Below, one piece after another: positions 35,298 to 49,568 of a stretch of 61,863 nucleotides of DNA. The first letter of the stretch is position 1. Every line of letters begins with the position of its first letter. The stretch covers positions 1 to 61,863 of the forward strand of contig NZ_JAICBZ010000011.1 in assembly GCF_020179405.1 (NCBI RefSeq), given 5' to 3'. This DNA comes from Xinfangfangia pollutisoli (lineage in GTDB: Bacteria > Pseudomonadota > Alphaproteobacteria > Rhodobacterales > Rhodobacteraceae). The translations under genes were made by a program, and so were the position numbers. The notes below the pieces were generated by a model. It ran no database searches, had not been told where the DNA came from, and worked only from the letters and a program-made list of their open reading frames with translations.

Positions 35298-35380
35298 CTG
35301 GTTCCGGGCCTTGTGTCGGGTCTATCTTAGCGCAAGACCCCGGCCCTGCCAGCGCCGTGGAAGACATGGGGGCATAAAGA

Positions 35381-36463
35381 TTGCGTGACGCGGCCGAAAC
35401 GATTGCCGGAAAGCCGGACGCCGATCTGGCCGCCGACCTGGGGGCGCGGCTTCTGGCCTGGTATGACCGGCATGCAAGGGCAATGCCCTGGCGGGTGGGC
35501 CCGGCCGAACGGGCGGCGGGCGTGCGGCCCGATCCCTACCGGGTCTGGCTGTCGGAAGTCATGCTGCAACAAACGACCGTGGCGGCGGTGCGCGACTATT
35601 TCCACCGCTTCACCGTGCGCTGGCCCGATGTGGCGGCGCTGGCCGCGGCGCAGGATGCCGAGGTCATGGCCGAATGGGCCGGGCTTGGCTATTACGCCCG
35701 CGCCCGCAACCTGCTGAAATGCGCCCGCGCGGTGGCCGAGCGGGGCGGCTTTCCCGGCACGCGCGACGGGTTGCTGGAATTGCCCGGGATCGGCCCCTAT
35801 ACCGCCGCCGCCGTCGCCTCGATCGCCTGGGACGAGCCGGCGGCGGTGGTCGACGGCAATGTGGAACGGGTGGTGTCGCGGCTGTTCGCGGTGGAAACCC
35901 CGCTGCCCGCCGCCAAGCCGCAGCTGGTCGCCCTGGCCGAGGCGCTGACGCCCCAGGACCGGCCCGGCGATCATGCCCAGGCGATGATGGATCTGGGCGC
36001 CACGATCTGTACGCCGAAATCTCCGGCCTGCGGGATCTGCCCCCTGGTCGATCTGTGCCAGGCCCGCGCCCAGGGCATCGCCGCCGACTTGCCGCGCAAG
36101 CTGGCCAAGCCTGCGAAGCCGGTGCGGCAGGGCGTGGTCTGGGCGCTGCGCCAGCCCGAGGGCTGGGTGCTGGAGCGCCGGCCCGAGCGCGGGCTTCTGG
36201 GGGGCATGCTGGGCCTGCCGGGCGACGCTTGGGACGGCACGGGCGGCCCCGCCCCGGCCGAGGCCCCCTGGCAGCGCCTGGGCGAGGTTCGCCATACCTT
36301 CACCCATTTTCATCTGATCCTGCAGGTCCTGGCCGCCGAGGCCGCGCCCGGCCCGCTGGCCCGCGGCGAGATCGTGCCCTTTCGCGATTTCCGCCTCGAC
36401 AGCCTGCCCACGGTGATGCGCAAGGCGCTTTCCCTTGCGCAAAGTGCGCTTTCGCCGCGTTGA
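35381..36463 (+). CDS. mutY: A/G-specific adenine glycosylase
   Basis: 360 residues. It removes adenine mispaired with 8-oxoguanine. Present are LLAWYDRHARAMPWR, VMLQQTTV (HhH glycosylase start), the helix-hairpin-helix LPGIGPYTAAAVASIAW with catalytic Asp in VDGNVERV, and the iron-sulfur Cys pattern C-x6-C-x2-C-x5-C in CTPKSPACGICPLVDLC, then the NUDIX-like C-terminal 8-oxoG domain. An in-frame TAA lies two codons upstream, so the first possible start is the TTG at 35381. Confidence 0.95.
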   Translation: MRDAAETIAGKPDADLAADLGARLLAWYDRHARAMPWRVGPAERAAGVRPDPYRVWLSEVMLQQTTVAAVRDYFHRFTVRWPDVAALAAAQDAEVMAEWAGLGYYARARNLLKCARAVAERGGFPGTRDGLLELPGIGPYTAAAVASIAWDEPAAVVDGNVERVVSRLFAVETPLPAAKPQLVALAEALTPQDRPGDHAQAMMDLGATICTPKSPACGICPLVDLCQARAQGIAADLPRKLAKPAKPVRQGVVWALRQPEGWVLERRPERGLLGGMLGLPGDAWDGTGGPAPAEAPWQRLGEVRHTFTHFHLILQVLAAEAAPGPLARGEIVPFRDFRLDSLPTVMRKALSLAQSALSPR

Positions 36464-36509
36464 GCCTGATGCGCAAAGGCGTAGACTTCGCCGCCAAGGA
36501 GGACCGCCC

Positions 36510-37658
36510 ATGCCGCTGATCCCTGCCGATGTGGTCGCGCGACCGCTGAATGCCCTGCCGTTCTTTCTGTCACTGGGCACGGTGCCGCTGGCGCTGATCG
36601 GCATGCGCTATGGCGGGCTGACCGTGCTGCTGCTGCCGCTGTATTCCTGGGGGCTGTTCACCCTTCTTGACCTGCTGACCGGGCTGAATGACGGCAATGC
36701 CGATCCTCAGACCCCCGAGAAGGATCTGGTCCTGTACCGGCTGGTCACGCTGATCTGGTTCCCGCTGCAATTCAGCCTGCTGTGCCTGGCGCTGTGGTAT
36801 CTGCCGCGGGCCGAGCATCTGAGCGGGCTTGAGAAATTCGGCATGATGTTCGGCATGGGGGTGATGGGCGGCACGATCGGCATCAATTACGCGCATGAGC
36901 TGATGCATCAGAAATCCAGGCTGGAACGCTGGCTGGGTGATCTGCTGCTGGCAACCGTGCTGTATTCGCATTTCCGCAGCGAACATCTGCGGGTGCATCA
37001 CCTGTATGTCGGCACCCCGCGCGATGCGGTGACGGCGCGCTACAACGAAGGCTTCCACCGCTTCTATCCGCGTGTGCTGCGCGAAAGCCTGCGCTCGGCC
37101 TGGGCGGCCGAGAAGGCGCTGCTGGCGCGGCGCGGCTTGTCGGTCTGGAACCGGCGCAACCCGTTCTGGCGCTATTGGGCGCTGCAAAGCGCGATGCTGT
37201 GGATCGCGGGGCTTCTGGGCGGCTGGGAAGGGCTGGGCCTGTTCCTGATCCAGGCCGGGGTGGCGATCTGGCAGCTGGAACTGGTGAATTACGTCGAACA
37301 TTACGGGCTGACGCGGAAATATCTGGGCGAGGGGCGCTATGAACATGTGCTGCCCCGGCACAGCTGGAACGCCTCGCATCGGGCCACCAACTGGCTGCTG
37401 ATCAATCTGCAGCGCCATTCCGACCATCATTACAAGCCCGACCGGCGCTTTCCCCTGCTGCAGACCTATCCCGAGGACGAGGCGCCGCAGCTGCCCTATG
37501 GCTATCCGGTGATGGCGCTGTCGGCGATGATCCCGCCCCTGTGGCGGCGGGTGATGAACCCCAAGGTCCGGGCCTGGCGCAAGCGTTTTTACCCCGAGAT
37601 CACCGATTGGCAGCCCTATACCAGGGCGCGCAATCCGATGCCGAAGGGCGCGCCCTGA
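36510..37658 (+). CDS. alkB: AlkB-type alkane 1-monooxygenase
   Basis: 382 residues from the ATG at 36510 behind AAGGAGG. It is a membrane diiron enzyme with about six helices and the characteristic His boxes HELMHQ, HLRVHH and LQRHSDHH, plus NYVEHYGL. Such enzymes hydroxylate the terminal carbon of medium-chain alkanes or related substrates with rubredoxin-delivered electrons. No rubredoxin gene is next to it here; a partner must come from elsewhere. It lies between mutY and the convergent ccrM. Confidence 0.88.
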   Translation: MPLIPADVVARPLNALPFFLSLGTVPLALIGMRYGGLTVLLLPLYSWGLFTLLDLLTGLNDGNADPQTPEKDLVLYRLVTLIWFPLQFSLLCLALWYLPRAEHLSGLEKFGMMFGMGVMGGTIGINYAHELMHQKSRLERWLGDLLLATVLYSHFRSEHLRVHHLYVGTPRDAVTARYNEGFHRFYPRVLRESLRSAWAAEKALLARRGLSVWNRRNPFWRYWALQSAMLWIAGLLGGWEGLGLFLIQAGVAIWQLELVNYVEHYGLTRKYLGEGRYEHVLPRHSWNASHRATNWLLINLQRHSDHHYKPDRRFPLLQTYPEDEAPQLPYGYPVMALSAMIPPLWRRVMNPKVRAWRKRFYPEITDWQPYTRARNPMPKGAP

Positions 37659-37686
37659 CCGGCGGCGTTGCCGCGGCGGTTCGGCA

Positions 37687-37716
37687 AAAGACCCCGCCAT
37701 GACCAGCATGGCGGGG
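37687..37716 (-). terminator. Rho-independent terminator of ccrM
   Basis: On the minus strand CCCCGCCATG, loop CTGGT, CATGGCGGGG, followed by TCTTTT: a perfect 10-bp stem with a T-rich tail, 60 bases after the ccrM stop and about 30 bases from the convergent alkB stop. It may serve both genes. Confidence 0.85.
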
Positions 37717-37776
37717 CAGTGGCATTCCAGGCGGACCGGAATGCAGGCGTAGAAAAGACCCGTCCCGCAGGCAGGG

Positions 37777-38986
<1,210 letters not shown>

Positions 38987-38988
<2 letters not shown>

Positions 38989-39616
38989 AAGAGGTTACAG
39001 ATTTTGCTTGGCACAATATCTTGTGGACGGGCGCGAAAGAACGCCTATGCACGGGGGTGACCCCCAAATCTAGAAGCGCCTGCAAATGGGCCGGAACCGG
39101 GTAGCCCGCGTTCCCTTCCCAGCCGTAGCCGGGGTATTGTTGCGCCAAATCCACCATGAGGCGATCGCGTGTCACTTTGGCCACGATCGAGGCCGCGGCG
39201 ATCGACAGGCTGCGGGCATCGCCTTTCACCAGCGCTTCGGCCGAACAGGCCAGATCTTTCGGCAGCCGGTTGCCGTCGATCAGCGCGTGATCGGGCGCCA
39301 GCTCGGCCAGCGCGCGGGCCATGGCCAGATGGCTGGCATTCAGAATGTTCATCGCGTCGATCTCGTCCACGCTGGCATGGGCCACGGCCACGCGCGCGTC
39401 GCGCAGGATCGCCTCATACAGCCGGTCCCGCGCCGCGGCGGTCAGCTTCTTGCTGTCATTCAGCCCCGGCGGAATGCGGGCCGGGTCCAGGATCACGGCC
39501 GCCGCCGTGACCGGCCCGGCCAGGGGCCCGCGCCCCACCTCATCCACCCCGGCAACCGTGGTGCAGCCACGCGCCAGGGCGGCCAGTTCAAAGCTGAAAT
39601 CGGGTGGGGTCTTCAC
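38987..39616 (-). CDS. rnhB: Ribonuclease HII
   Basis: 209 residues with the RNase HII signature [24 protein letters not shown], whose Asp-Glu pair binds metal, and [13 protein letters not shown]. It removes misincorporated ribonucleotides from DNA. Its ATG overlaps the cbbR stop by four bases. Its stop overlaps one of the GANTC sites. The rnhB-ccrM order is common in alphaproteobacteria. Confidence 0.95.
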
Positions 39617-40551
39617 GGCATCACCGGCAGTTGAGGAAGGAAGCTGCCCTGAAGGGCCAGAATGGTTTCGGCCAGGGCCTGTGCCGCAGGCACCTGGGGC
39701 TGGTCAAGCCGCCGCACCAGAAACCAGTGCCGCTCGATCGGCAGGCCGGGCACCTGCAGCGTCACCAGACTGCCATGGCGCAATTCATCGGCCACCGTAT
39801 GCAGCGACAGAAGCGCGATGCCCAGCCCCGCCATCACCGCCTGCTTGATCGTCTCGTTCGAGCCCATCTCGACCTGGGTGAAGGGCGCGCCGTCGCCGAT
39901 CCGGTCCAGCCAGCGCGTCATCAGGATGCGCGTGCCGGATCCCGGCTCGCGGGTCAGAAAGGTTTCGGCCGCCAGATCGGCCGCCGACAGCGCGGCCTGC
40001 CCGGCCAAGGGATGGTCGGGCGCCGCCACCAGCGCATGCGGATGCGGCGCAAGCGGCCTGGCCTCGACCGGCGGCAGGCGCGGCGGGCGGCCCATGATGA
40101 TCAGATCCAGCCGCATCCGCTCCAGATCGGCCAGAATCTCTTCGCGATTGCCGACCTGCAGCGCCACTTCGATTCCCGGGTGGCGGCTGCGCAGGATCTT
40201 CACCAGCCGCGGCGCGAAATACTTGGCCGTCGACACGACGCCCAGCACCACGCGGCCGGCATGCCCGGCCTTCAGCGCGGCAATCCGCGCGCCCGCCTGC
40301 GACAAAGCGACATCCATCTTTTGGATGGCCTCCAGCAGAACCGCGCCGGCCGGCGTGGCGCCCTGACCTGCGCTTTCGCCGGGGCGATGGATCAGCGGCA
40401 GACCGAACAGATCTTCCAACCCTTTGATCTGACTGTGAATTGCCGGGGTCGTCAGGCCCAGATCCCGCCCGGCCGCGGCCATGGTGCCCAGTCGCGCCAC
40501 GGCGGCCAGGGCGCGCAATTGACGAAGCGTCAGGGCATCTTCGGCGGCCAT
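39613..40551 (-). CDS. cbbR: LysR-type regulator of the Calvin cycle operon
   Basis: 312 residues. A LysR winged helix ([46 protein letters not shown]) and the CbbR-type effector domain ([41 protein letters not shown]) are present. CbbR senses Calvin-cycle or redox metabolites and activates cbb operons. It diverges from cbbF with a 96-base AT-rich gap. AGGA precedes the ATG. It is unusual only in running into rnhB with an ATGA overlap. Confidence 0.93.
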   Translation of the reverse strand: MAAEDALTLRQLRALAAVARLGTMAAAGRDLGLTTPAIHSQIKGLEDLFGLPLIHRPGESAGQGATPAGAVLLEAIQKMDVALSQAGARIAALKAGHAGRVVLGVVSTAKYFAPRLVKILRSRHPGIEVALQVGNREEILADLERMRLDLIIMGRPPRLPPVEARPLAPHPHALVAAPDHPLAGQAALSAADLAAETFLTREPGSGTRILMTRWLDRIGDGAPFTQVEMGSNETIKQAVMAGLGIALLSLHTVADELRHGSLVTLQVPGLPIERHWFLVRRLDQPQVPAAQALAETILALQGSFLPQLPVMP

Positions 40552-40577
40552 TCGATTTTCCTGAATGAAGGCACAAA

Positions 40578-40592
40578 AGAATTAAATTTTCT
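40578..40592. promoter_or_regulatory. AT-rich symmetric site in the cbbR-cbbF gap
   Basis: AGAA-N7-TTCT, inside the only AT-rich stretch between divergent cbbR and cbbF. LysR regulators bind such spaced inverted half-sites in the divergent promoter, so this is a candidate CbbR contact. I could not define a secure -35/-10 pair. Confidence 0.4.
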
Positions 40593-40647
40593 CGCAAGCC
40601 GGCGCAAGTCACAAAGACCCCCAACCGGTTGCGATTGGGGGGAGGCC

Positions 40648-41676
40648 ATGACCAGCGGCAGCGAGAGACTACCGAAAACCCATGTGCCGGCGGCGCTTGC
40701 GCCCCTGGCCGAAGCCCTGGCCGAGGCGTCCATCGCCCTGGCCGGGATCATCGCCCGCAACGGGCTTGGCCATGCGCTGGGCGCCGCCCGCGGCACCAAT
40801 TCCGACGGCGACACCCAGAAGGCGCTGGACGTGATCGCCGATGATCTGTTCCTGGCCGCCTGCCGCCGCGCCGGCCTGCGCCATTTTGCCAGCGAGGAAC
40901 AGGAAGAGGCGCTGGACCTGGCGGAAGGCACGCAGGGCGAAGGCACGCAAGGCGGGGGTTGGGCGCTGGCGATCGACCCGCTGGACGGGTCGTCGAACAT
41001 CGACACCAATGTCTCGGTCGGCACGATCTTCTCGATCTACCCCGCCGCCGCCACGCCCGAGGCCAGCTTCCTGCGCCCGGTTTCCGACCAGGCCGGCGCC
41101 GGCTATGTAATCTACGGCCCGCAAGTCGCCCTGCTGCTGACCTTTGGCCGCGGCGTGCAGCGCTATGTTCTGGATCCCGACAGCCAGTGCTTCATGCTGG
41201 TCGAGGCCCAGGTCGCGATCCCGCCGGACTCGAACGAATTCGCCGTCAACGCCTCGAATTACCGGCACTGGACCACCCCGATCCGCGCCTATGTCGACGA
41301 TTGCGTCGCCGGGGCCGAGGGGCCGCGCGCGAAGAATTTCAACATGCGCTGGATCGCCAGCCTGGTGGCCGAGGCGCATCGGATCTTTGCCCGCGGCGGG
41401 GTGTTCCTGTACCCGGCCGATGCCCGCAAGGGCTATGACCGCGGAAGGCTGCGGCTGGTCTATGAATGCGCGCCGATCGCCTTCCTGTGCCAGCAGGCCG
41501 GCGGCGGTGCCACCGACGGCACCGATCCGATCCTGTCGATGCGCGCCACCACCCTGCACCAGCGCGTGCCCTTCGTCTTCGGCAGCCTGTCGAAGACCGC
41601 CCGCATCGCCGCCTATCACGACATGCCCGAAGCCGAGAGCGCCCTTTTCGGCAAGCGCGGCCTGTTCCGGAGCTGA
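40648..41676 (+). CDS. cbbF: Fructose-1,6-bisphosphatase (Calvin cycle)
   Basis: 342 residues from the ATG at 40648 behind GGGGGGAGG; a longer open frame upstream crosses cbbR and is a shadow. Class I FBPase features: [15 protein letters not shown], the metal-binding [24 protein letters not shown], and the C-terminal substrate site [21 protein letters not shown]. It also can hydrolyse sedoheptulose-bisphosphate in this operon type. First gene of the cbb operon; 6 bases separate it from cbbP. Confidence 0.95.
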   Translation: MTSGSERLPKTHVPAALAPLAEALAEASIALAGIIARNGLGHALGAARGTNSDGDTQKALDVIADDLFLAACRRAGLRHFASEEQEEALDLAEGTQGEGTQGGGWALAIDPLDGSSNIDTNVSVGTIFSIYPAAATPEASFLRPVSDQAGAGYVIYGPQVALLLTFGRGVQRYVLDPDSQCFMLVEAQVAIPPDSNEFAVNASNYRHWTTPIRAYVDDCVAGAEGPRAKNFNMRWIASLVAEAHRIFARGGVFLYPADARKGYDRGRLRLVYECAPIAFLCQQAGGGATDGTDPILSMRATTLHQRVPFVFGSLSKTARIAAYHDMPEAESALFGKRGLFRS

Positions 41677-41682
41677 AAGACC

Positions 41683-42555
41683 ATGAGCAAGAAACACCCG
41701 ATCATCTCGGTCACCGGATCCTCCGGCGCCGGCACCTCGACGGTCAAGACCACCTTCGACAACATCTTCCGGCGCGAAGGCTTTACCGCCGTCTCGATCG
41801 AGGGCGACGCTTTCCACCGCTACAACCGCGCCGACATGAAGGCCGAACTGGCCCGGCGCAGCGCCGAAGGCGACATGACCTTCTCGCATTTCAGCTACGA
41901 GGCGAATGAGCTGGAAGAGCTGGAGCGGGTCTTCCGCGACTATGGCGAAACCGGCACCGGCCGCACCCGCACCTATGTGCATGACGAGGCCGAGGCCGCG
42001 AAGACCGGCGTGGCGCCGGGGAATTTCACTGCCTGGGCGCCCTTTGCCGAAGGGACGGACCTGCTGTTCTACGAAGGCCTGCATGGCGCGGTGGTGAATG
42101 ACCGGGTGAACCTGGCGGCGCTGGCCGATCTGAAGGTTGGGGTCGTGCCGGTCATCAACCTGGAATGGATCCAGAAGATCCATCGCGACCGCGCCCATCG
42201 CGGCTATTCGACCGAAGCGGTCACCGACACGATCCTGCGCCGCATGCATGCCTATGTGCATTGCATCACGCCGCAATTCACCGAGACCGACATCAACTTC
42301 CAGCGCGTGCCGGTGGTGGATACGTCAAACCCGTTCATCGCCCGCTGGATTCCGACACCGGATGAAAGCCTGGTCGTCATCCGCTTCAAGAACCCGCGCG
42401 GGATCGACTTCCCCTATCTGGTCTCGATGATCCACGGGTCCTGGATGAGCCGGGCGAATTCCATCGTCATTCCGGGCAACAAGCAGGATCTGGCGATGCA
42501 GCTGATCCTGACGCCGCTGATCGAGCGGCTGGTCCGCGACGCCAAGCGCGCCTGA
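41683..42555 (+). CDS. cbbP: Phosphoribulokinase
   Basis: 290 residues. P-loop [18 protein letters not shown] and the substrate/catalytic stretch [20 protein letters not shown] identify bacterial class I PRK. It makes ribulose-1,5-bisphosphate from ribulose-5-phosphate with ATP. The enzyme usually responds to NADH. It follows cbbF directly. Confidence 0.97.
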   Translation: MSKKHPIISVTGSSGAGTSTVKTTFDNIFRREGFTAVSIEGDAFHRYNRADMKAELARRSAEGDMTFSHFSYEANELEELERVFRDYGETGTGRTRTYVHDEAEAAKTGVAPGNFTAWAPFAEGTDLLFYEGLHGAVVNDRVNLAALADLKVGVVPVINLEWIQKIHRDRAHRGYSTEAVTDTILRRMHAYVHCITPQFTETDINFQRVPVVDTSNPFIARWIPTPDESLVVIRFKNPRGIDFPYLVSMIHGSWMSRANSIVIPGNKQDLAMQLILTPLIERLVRDAKRA

Positions 42556-42566
42556 GGGAGGGAAAC

Positions 42567-44555
42567 ATGAACGTCAATTCGCAAATCCAGACCGGCAGCG
42601 TGACCGAGCGTCAGATGGCCAATGCGATCCGTTTCCTGGCAGTGGATGCGGTGGAAAAGGCCAAGTCCGGCCATCCCGGCATGCCCATGGGTATGGCCGA
42701 TGTGACCGCGGTTCTGTTCAACCGTTTCCTCACGCTGGACCCGGCCGATCCGGCCTGGCCCGACCGTGACCGTTTCGTGCTGTCGGCCGGCCATGGCTCG
42801 ATGCTGCTGTATGCGGTGAACCATCTGCTGGGCTATGCCGATATGCCGATCGGCCAGTTGGAGAAGTTCCGCCAGCTGGGCGCGCGCACGGCGGGTCACC
42901 CGGAATATGGCCATGCCCAGGGGGTCGAGGTCACCACCGGGCCCCTGGGCCAGGGCATCGCCACTGCGGTTGGCATGGCGCTGGCTGAACGGATGGCGGC
43001 GGCGCGGTTTCCGGGTCTGGTCGACCACCGCACCTGGGTGATCGCGGGCGATGGTTGCCTGATGGAAGGGATCAGCCACGAAGCGCTTGATCTGGCGGGA
43101 CATCTTGGCCTTGGGCGGCTGACGGTGCTGTGGGATGACAACCGCATCACCATTGATGGCGATACCGATCTGTCCACCTCGATGGACCAGAAGGCGCGCT
43201 TTGCCGCGGCCGGCTGGCATGTCGGCGCCTGCGATGCGCATGACCCGGAGTCGATTGCGGCGGCGATTGCGGCGGCGCTGGCCGATCCGCGGCCCAGCCT
43301 GATCGCCTGCCGGTCGATCATCGGCTATGGCGCGCCGACCAAACAGGGCGGCCATGACGTGCATGGCGCCCCCCTGGGCGCCGAGGAAATCGCTGCGGCG
43401 CGCCAGGCGCTGGACTGGCCGCATGCGCCTTTCGTGATCCCCGAACCCATCCGCGCGGCATGGGCCAAAGTGGCCGCGCGGGGGGCCGCTGCCCGCGCCG
43501 ACTGGGAACACAGGCTTGCGGCATCTCCCGACCGCGCAGCTTTCCGGTCGGCGCAGGCGGCGGACGTTGGCGCCCTGGCGGCGCCGATGATGGCGCACAA
43601 GGCCAAGCTTCTGGCCGAGGCGCCGAAAGTCGCCACCCGCAAGGCATCCGAAATGGCGCTGCAGGTGGTGGCCGATGCCCTGCCCTTCGTCATCGGCGGC
43701 TCGGCCGACCTGACTGGGTCGAACCTGACGCGGGCCAAGGGGCAGGCTTCGGTCAAACCGAACGACTATTCGGGAAGCTATGTTCACTATGGCATCCGCG
43801 AGCATGGCATGGCGGCGGCGATGAACGGCATCGCGCTGCATGGCGGGTTCCGCGCCTATGGCGGTACCTTCCTGGCCTTTGCCGATTACTGCCGGCCCTC
43901 GATCCGGCTGGCGGCGCTGATGGGCGTGCCGGTGACCTATGTGATGACGCATGACTCGATCGGACTGGGCGAGGACGGGCCGACCCACCAGCCGGTGGAA
44001 ACACTGGCCAGCCTGCGCGCCATGCCCAATCTGGCGGTGATCCGGCCCTGCGATGCGGTGGAAACCGCCGAGGCCTGGGAACTGGCGATGGGGTCGCGCA
44101 AGACGCCGGTGCTGCTGGCGCTGTCGCGGCAGAACCTGCCGCTGGTGCGGAAGATGGCCGATCAGAACATGGTCGCCAAGGGCGCCTATCTGCTGCGCGA
44201 CGTGGAAAACCGGCAGGTGACGCTGATCGCGACGGGCTCGGAAATCGAGATCGCGCTGAAGGCGGCCGATCTTCTGGCGGCCGAGGGGATCCGGGTCGCG
44301 GTGGTTTCCGCACCCTCGTTCGAATATTTCGCCGAACAGCCCGCAGGCTATCGCGAAGGCGTGTTGGGCCATGCACCGCGGGTGGGGGTTGAGGCCGCGA
44401 TCCGGCAGGGCTGGGACGCGCTTTTGCGCCCCGAAGACGGGTTCGTGGGCATGACCGGCTTTGGCGCCTCGGCACCGGCACCGGCGCTTTACGCCCATTT
44501 CGGCATCACGCCCGACGCTGTGGCCAAGGCCGCAAAAGACCGTATCCAGGACTGA
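42567..44555 (+). CDS. cbbT: Transketolase (Calvin cycle)
   Basis: 662 residues, full length. Features are [43 protein letters not shown], the ThDP motif [35 protein letters not shown], and [23 protein letters not shown] in the C-terminal half. It interconverts sugar phosphates in the regeneration phase. Located between cbbP and gap, 11-12 bases from each. Confidence 0.97.
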   Translation: MNVNSQIQTGSVTERQMANAIRFLAVDAVEKAKSGHPGMPMGMADVTAVLFNRFLTLDPADPAWPDRDRFVLSAGHGSMLLYAVNHLLGYADMPIGQLEKFRQLGARTAGHPEYGHAQGVEVTTGPLGQGIATAVGMALAERMAAARFPGLVDHRTWVIAGDGCLMEGISHEALDLAGHLGLGRLTVLWDDNRITIDGDTDLSTSMDQKARFAAAGWHVGACDAHDPESIAAAIAAALADPRPSLIACRSIIGYGAPTKQGGHDVHGAPLGAEEIAAARQALDWPHAPFVIPEPIRAAWAKVAARGAAARADWEHRLAASPDRAAFRSAQAADVGALAAPMMAHKAKLLAEAPKVATRKASEMALQVVADALPFVIGGSADLTGSNLTRAKGQASVKPNDYSGSYVHYGIREHGMAAAMNGIALHGGFRAYGGTFLAFADYCRPSIRLAALMGVPVTYVMTHDSIGLGEDGPTHQPVETLASLRAMPNLAVIRPCDAVETAEAWELAMGSRKTPVLLALSRQNLPLVRKMADQNMVAKGAYLLRDVENRQVTLIATGSEIEIALKAADLLAAEGIRVAVVSAPSFEYFAEQPAGYREGVLGHAPRVGVEAAIRQGWDALLRPEDGFVGMTGFGASAPAPALYAHFGITPDAVAKAAKDRIQD

Positions 44556-44567
44556 CAAGGATCTGAA

Positions 44568-45569
44568 ATGACTGTGAAAGTTGCCATAAACGGCTTTGGC
44601 CGTATTGGAAGGAACGTGCTGCGCGCCGTGGTGGAATCGGGCCGCAAGGACATTGAGGTCGTGGCGATCAACGATCTGGGCCCGGTCGAGACCAACGCCC
44701 ATCTGATGCGCTTCGATTCGGTCCATGGAAGGTTCCCGGGCGAGGTGACCACGGGCGAAGACTGGATCGACGTGGGCCGCGGCCGGATCAAGGTCACCGC
44801 CCTGCGCAACCCGGCCGAGCTGCCCTGGGACGGGGTGGATGTGGCGCTGGAATGCACCGGCATCTTCACCGCCCGCGACAAGGCGGCGACGCATCTGGCG
44901 AATGGCGCGAAACGGGTGCTGATCTCGGCGCCCGGCGAGGGGGCGGACAAGACGATCGTCTTTGGGGTGAACCATGACGTGCTGACCAAGGACGACCTGG
45001 TGGTGTCCAACGCCTCTTGCACCACGAATTGCCTGAGCCCGGTCGCCAAGGCGCTGAACGATGCGATCGGGATCGAGAAGGGGATGATGACAACCATTCA
45101 CTCCTATACCGGCGACCAGCCGACGCTGGATACGATGCACAAGGATCTGTATCGCGCCCGGGCGGCGGCGCTGAGCATGATCCCGACCTCGACCGGGGCG
45201 GCCAAGGCGGTGGGGCTGGTGCTGCCCGAGTTGAAGGGCAAGCTCGATGGGTTCGCGATCCGCGTGCCGACGCCGAATGTAAGCGTCGTCGATCTGAAGT
45301 TCATCGCCAAACGGGCAACTTCGGTCGACGAGATCAACACCGCGATCAAGGCGGCGGCCGAGGGGCCGCTGAAGGGGATCCTGGGTTTCACGGTCAGACC
45401 GAACGTCAGTTCGGATTTCAACCACGACCCGCATTCCAGCGTGTTCCACATGGACCAGACCAAGGTGATGGACGGCACGATGTGCAGCGTCCTGAGCTGG
45501 TACGACAATGAATGGGGCTTCTCCAACCGCATGGCGGATACGGCCGTGGCGATGGGGCGGTTGATCTGA
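44568..45569 (+). CDS. gap: Glyceraldehyde-3-phosphate dehydrogenase
   Basis: 333 residues. NAD(P)-binding start [22 protein letters not shown] and the active-site [19 protein letters not shown] are present. In this operon it reduces 1,3-bisphosphoglycerate (cbbG role). The stop is followed by a dispersed hairpin element before cbbA. Confidence 0.97.
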   Translation: MTVKVAINGFGRIGRNVLRAVVESGRKDIEVVAINDLGPVETNAHLMRFDSVHGRFPGEVTTGEDWIDVGRGRIKVTALRNPAELPWDGVDVALECTGIFTARDKAATHLANGAKRVLISAPGEGADKTIVFGVNHDVLTKDDLVVSNASCTTNCLSPVAKALNDAIGIEKGMMTTIHSYTGDQPTLDTMHKDLYRARAAALSMIPTSTGAAKAVGLVLPELKGKLDGFAIRVPTPNVSVVDLKFIAKRATSVDEINTAIKAAAEGPLKGILGFTVRPNVSSDFNHDPHSSVFHMDQTKVMDGTMCSVLSWYDNEWGFSNRMADTAVAMGRLI

Positions 45570-45579
45570 GCGCTTCCGG

Positions 45580-45632
45580 GGAGGCCCCGGGGCTCTGCCC
45601 CGGACCCCGGGATATTTCTGGACAGATGAAGA
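45580..45632 (+). repeat. Dispersed stop-hairpin-tail element, copy 3
   Basis: After the gap stop: hairpin CCGGGGC-TCT-GCCCCGG (45587-45603), then ACCCCGGGATATTTCTGGAC and AGATGAAG. It lies inside the cbb operon, between gap and cbbA. Its tail belongs with copy 5 (ACAGATGAA) rather than the GCAGAGAGGAA type of copies 1, 2 and 4. Confidence 0.75.
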
Positions 45633-45642
45633 GGGGAGAGAG

Positions 45643-48203
<2,561 letters not shown>

Positions 48204-48214
48204 GGAGCGAGACG

Positions 48215-48604
48215 ATGCGTATCACTCAAGGCTGCTTTTCCTTCCTGCCCGACCTGACGGATGAAGAGATCACCACCCAGGTGGACCATTGCCTGGAGAA
48301 GGGCTGGGCGATCGGGGTGGAATGGACCCATGACCCGCATCCGCGCAACACCTATTGGGAGATGTTCGGAAATCCGATGTTCGACCTGAAGGATGCCAAG
48401 GGCGTGATGATGGAGCTTGACGCCTGCCGCAAGGCCAACCCCGAGGCCTATATCCGCTTCAACGCCTTCGACAACACCCGCGGCTTCGAGACGGTGACGA
48501 TGAGCTTCATCGTGCATCGCCCGAAGGTGGAACCGTCGATCCGCATGACCCGGACTGAGGGGGATGGGCGGTCCATTCGCTACACCCATGAGGTGGTGCG
48601 CTGA
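48215..48604 (+). CDS. cbbS: RubisCO small subunit, red type
   Basis: 129 residues from the ATG at 48215 behind TAAGGAG. It begins [27 protein letters not shown] and has the extended C-terminal region typical of red-type small subunits ([31 protein letters not shown]), which forms a beta-barrel around the central channel of the L8S8 complex. Follows cbbL by 11 bases. Confidence 0.97.
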   Translation: MRITQGCFSFLPDLTDEEITTQVDHCLEKGWAIGVEWTHDPHPRNTYWEMFGNPMFDLKDAKGVMMELDACRKANPEAYIRFNAFDNTRGFETVTMSFIVHRPKVEPSIRMTRTEGDGRSIRYTHEVVR

Positions 48605-48610
48605 TGGAAA

Positions 48611-48670
48611 CCCCGGGGGGGCTTTCTGCCCCCCCGGCCCCCCCGAGGATATTTTTGCAGAGAGGAAGGC
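48611..48670 (+). repeat. Dispersed stop-hairpin-tail element, copy 4, giving the cbbX ribosome site
   Basis: Hairpin CCGGGGGGGC-TTTCT-GCCCCCCCGG (48613-48637), then a C run, GAGGATATTTTTGCAGAG and AGGAAGGCC directly before the cbbX ATG (48672). The AGAGGAAGG part is the only ribosome binding site for cbbX. The hairpin lies inside the operon between cbbS and cbbX. Confidence 0.82.
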
Positions 48671-48671
48671 C

Positions 48672-49568
48672 ATGAGCGAGACGGTCGATCTGCGCGCCGA
48701 GTTCAAGGAAAGCGGTGTTCGCGCCGTTCTGGAGGAGCTGGATGCCGAGATGGTGGGGCTGGCGCCGGTGAAGGCGCGGATCCGCGAGACGGCGGCGCTT
48801 CTTCTGGTGGACCGGGCGCGCAAGGCGCTGGGCCTGGCGGTCGAGACGCCGACCCTGCACATGAGTTTCACCGGCAATCCGGGCACGGGCAAGACCACGG
48901 TCGCCTTGAAGATGGCGGGGCTGCTGCACCGGCTGGGCTATGTGCGCAAGGGGCATCTGGTCTCGGTCACCCGCGACGATCTGGTCGGGCAATATATCGG
49001 CCATACCGCGCCGAAGACCCGCGAGGTGCTGAAGAAGGCGATGGGGGGTGTGCTGTTCATCGACGAGGCCTATTACCTGTACAAGCCTGACAATGAACGC
49101 GATTACGGCGCCGAGGCGATCGAGATCCTGTTGCAGGTGATGGAAAACAATCGCGACGATCTGGTGGTGATCCTGGCGGGCTATGCTGGCCGGATGGAGG
49201 ATTTCTTCCGCTCGAACCCCGGCTTCCGCTCGCGCATCGCGCATCACATCGAGTTTCCCGATTATACGGACGACGAGCTGGGGCGGATCGCCGAGGGGAT
49301 GCTGGAAGCGCAGAATTACCGCTTCACGCCGGCCGCCAAGGCGGCGATGGCCGCGTATATCGCCGCGCGCAGCGTGCAGCCGCATTTCGCCAATGCGCGG
49401 TCGATCCGCAATGCGCTGGACCGGGCGCGGCTGCGGCAGGCGAACCGGCTGTTTTCTGCCTCTGGCCCTGTCGACGCCGAGGCGTTATCGACAATCGAAG
49501 CAGAGGATATCCGCGCGAGCCGGGTCTTTCAGGGCGGGCTGGCGCATGAGAGGAAGGCCGCAGAGTGA
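48672..49568 (+). CDS. cbbX: Red-type RubisCO activase CbbX (AAA+)
   Basis: 298 residues from the ATG at 48672. Walker [17 protein letters not shown], Walker [13 protein letters not shown] and the arginine-finger region [20 protein letters not shown]. CbbX hexamers pull the C-terminal tail of red-type CbbL through their pore to release inhibitory sugar phosphates. Its stop overlaps the rpe start by four bases. Confidence 0.97.
   Translation: MSETVDLRAEFKESGVRAVLEELDAEMVGLAPVKARIRETAALLLVDRARKALGLAVETPTLHMSFTGNPGTGKTTVALKMAGLLHRLGYVRKGHLVSVTRDDLVGQYIGHTAPKTREVLKKAMGGVLFIDEAYYLYKPDNERDYGAEAIEILLQVMENNRDDLVVILAGYAGRMEDFFRSNPGFRSRIAHHIEFPDYTDDELGRIAEGMLEAQNYRFTPAAKAAMAAYIAARSVQPHFANARSIRNALDRARLRQANRLFSASGPVDAEALSTIEAEDIRASRVFQGGLAHERKAAE

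Noticed and set aside
49485-49493. TTATCGACA, similar to a DnaA box
   Set aside because: A single imperfect site inside the cbbX coding sequence; no cluster, no AT-rich unwinding region, and far from dnaA.
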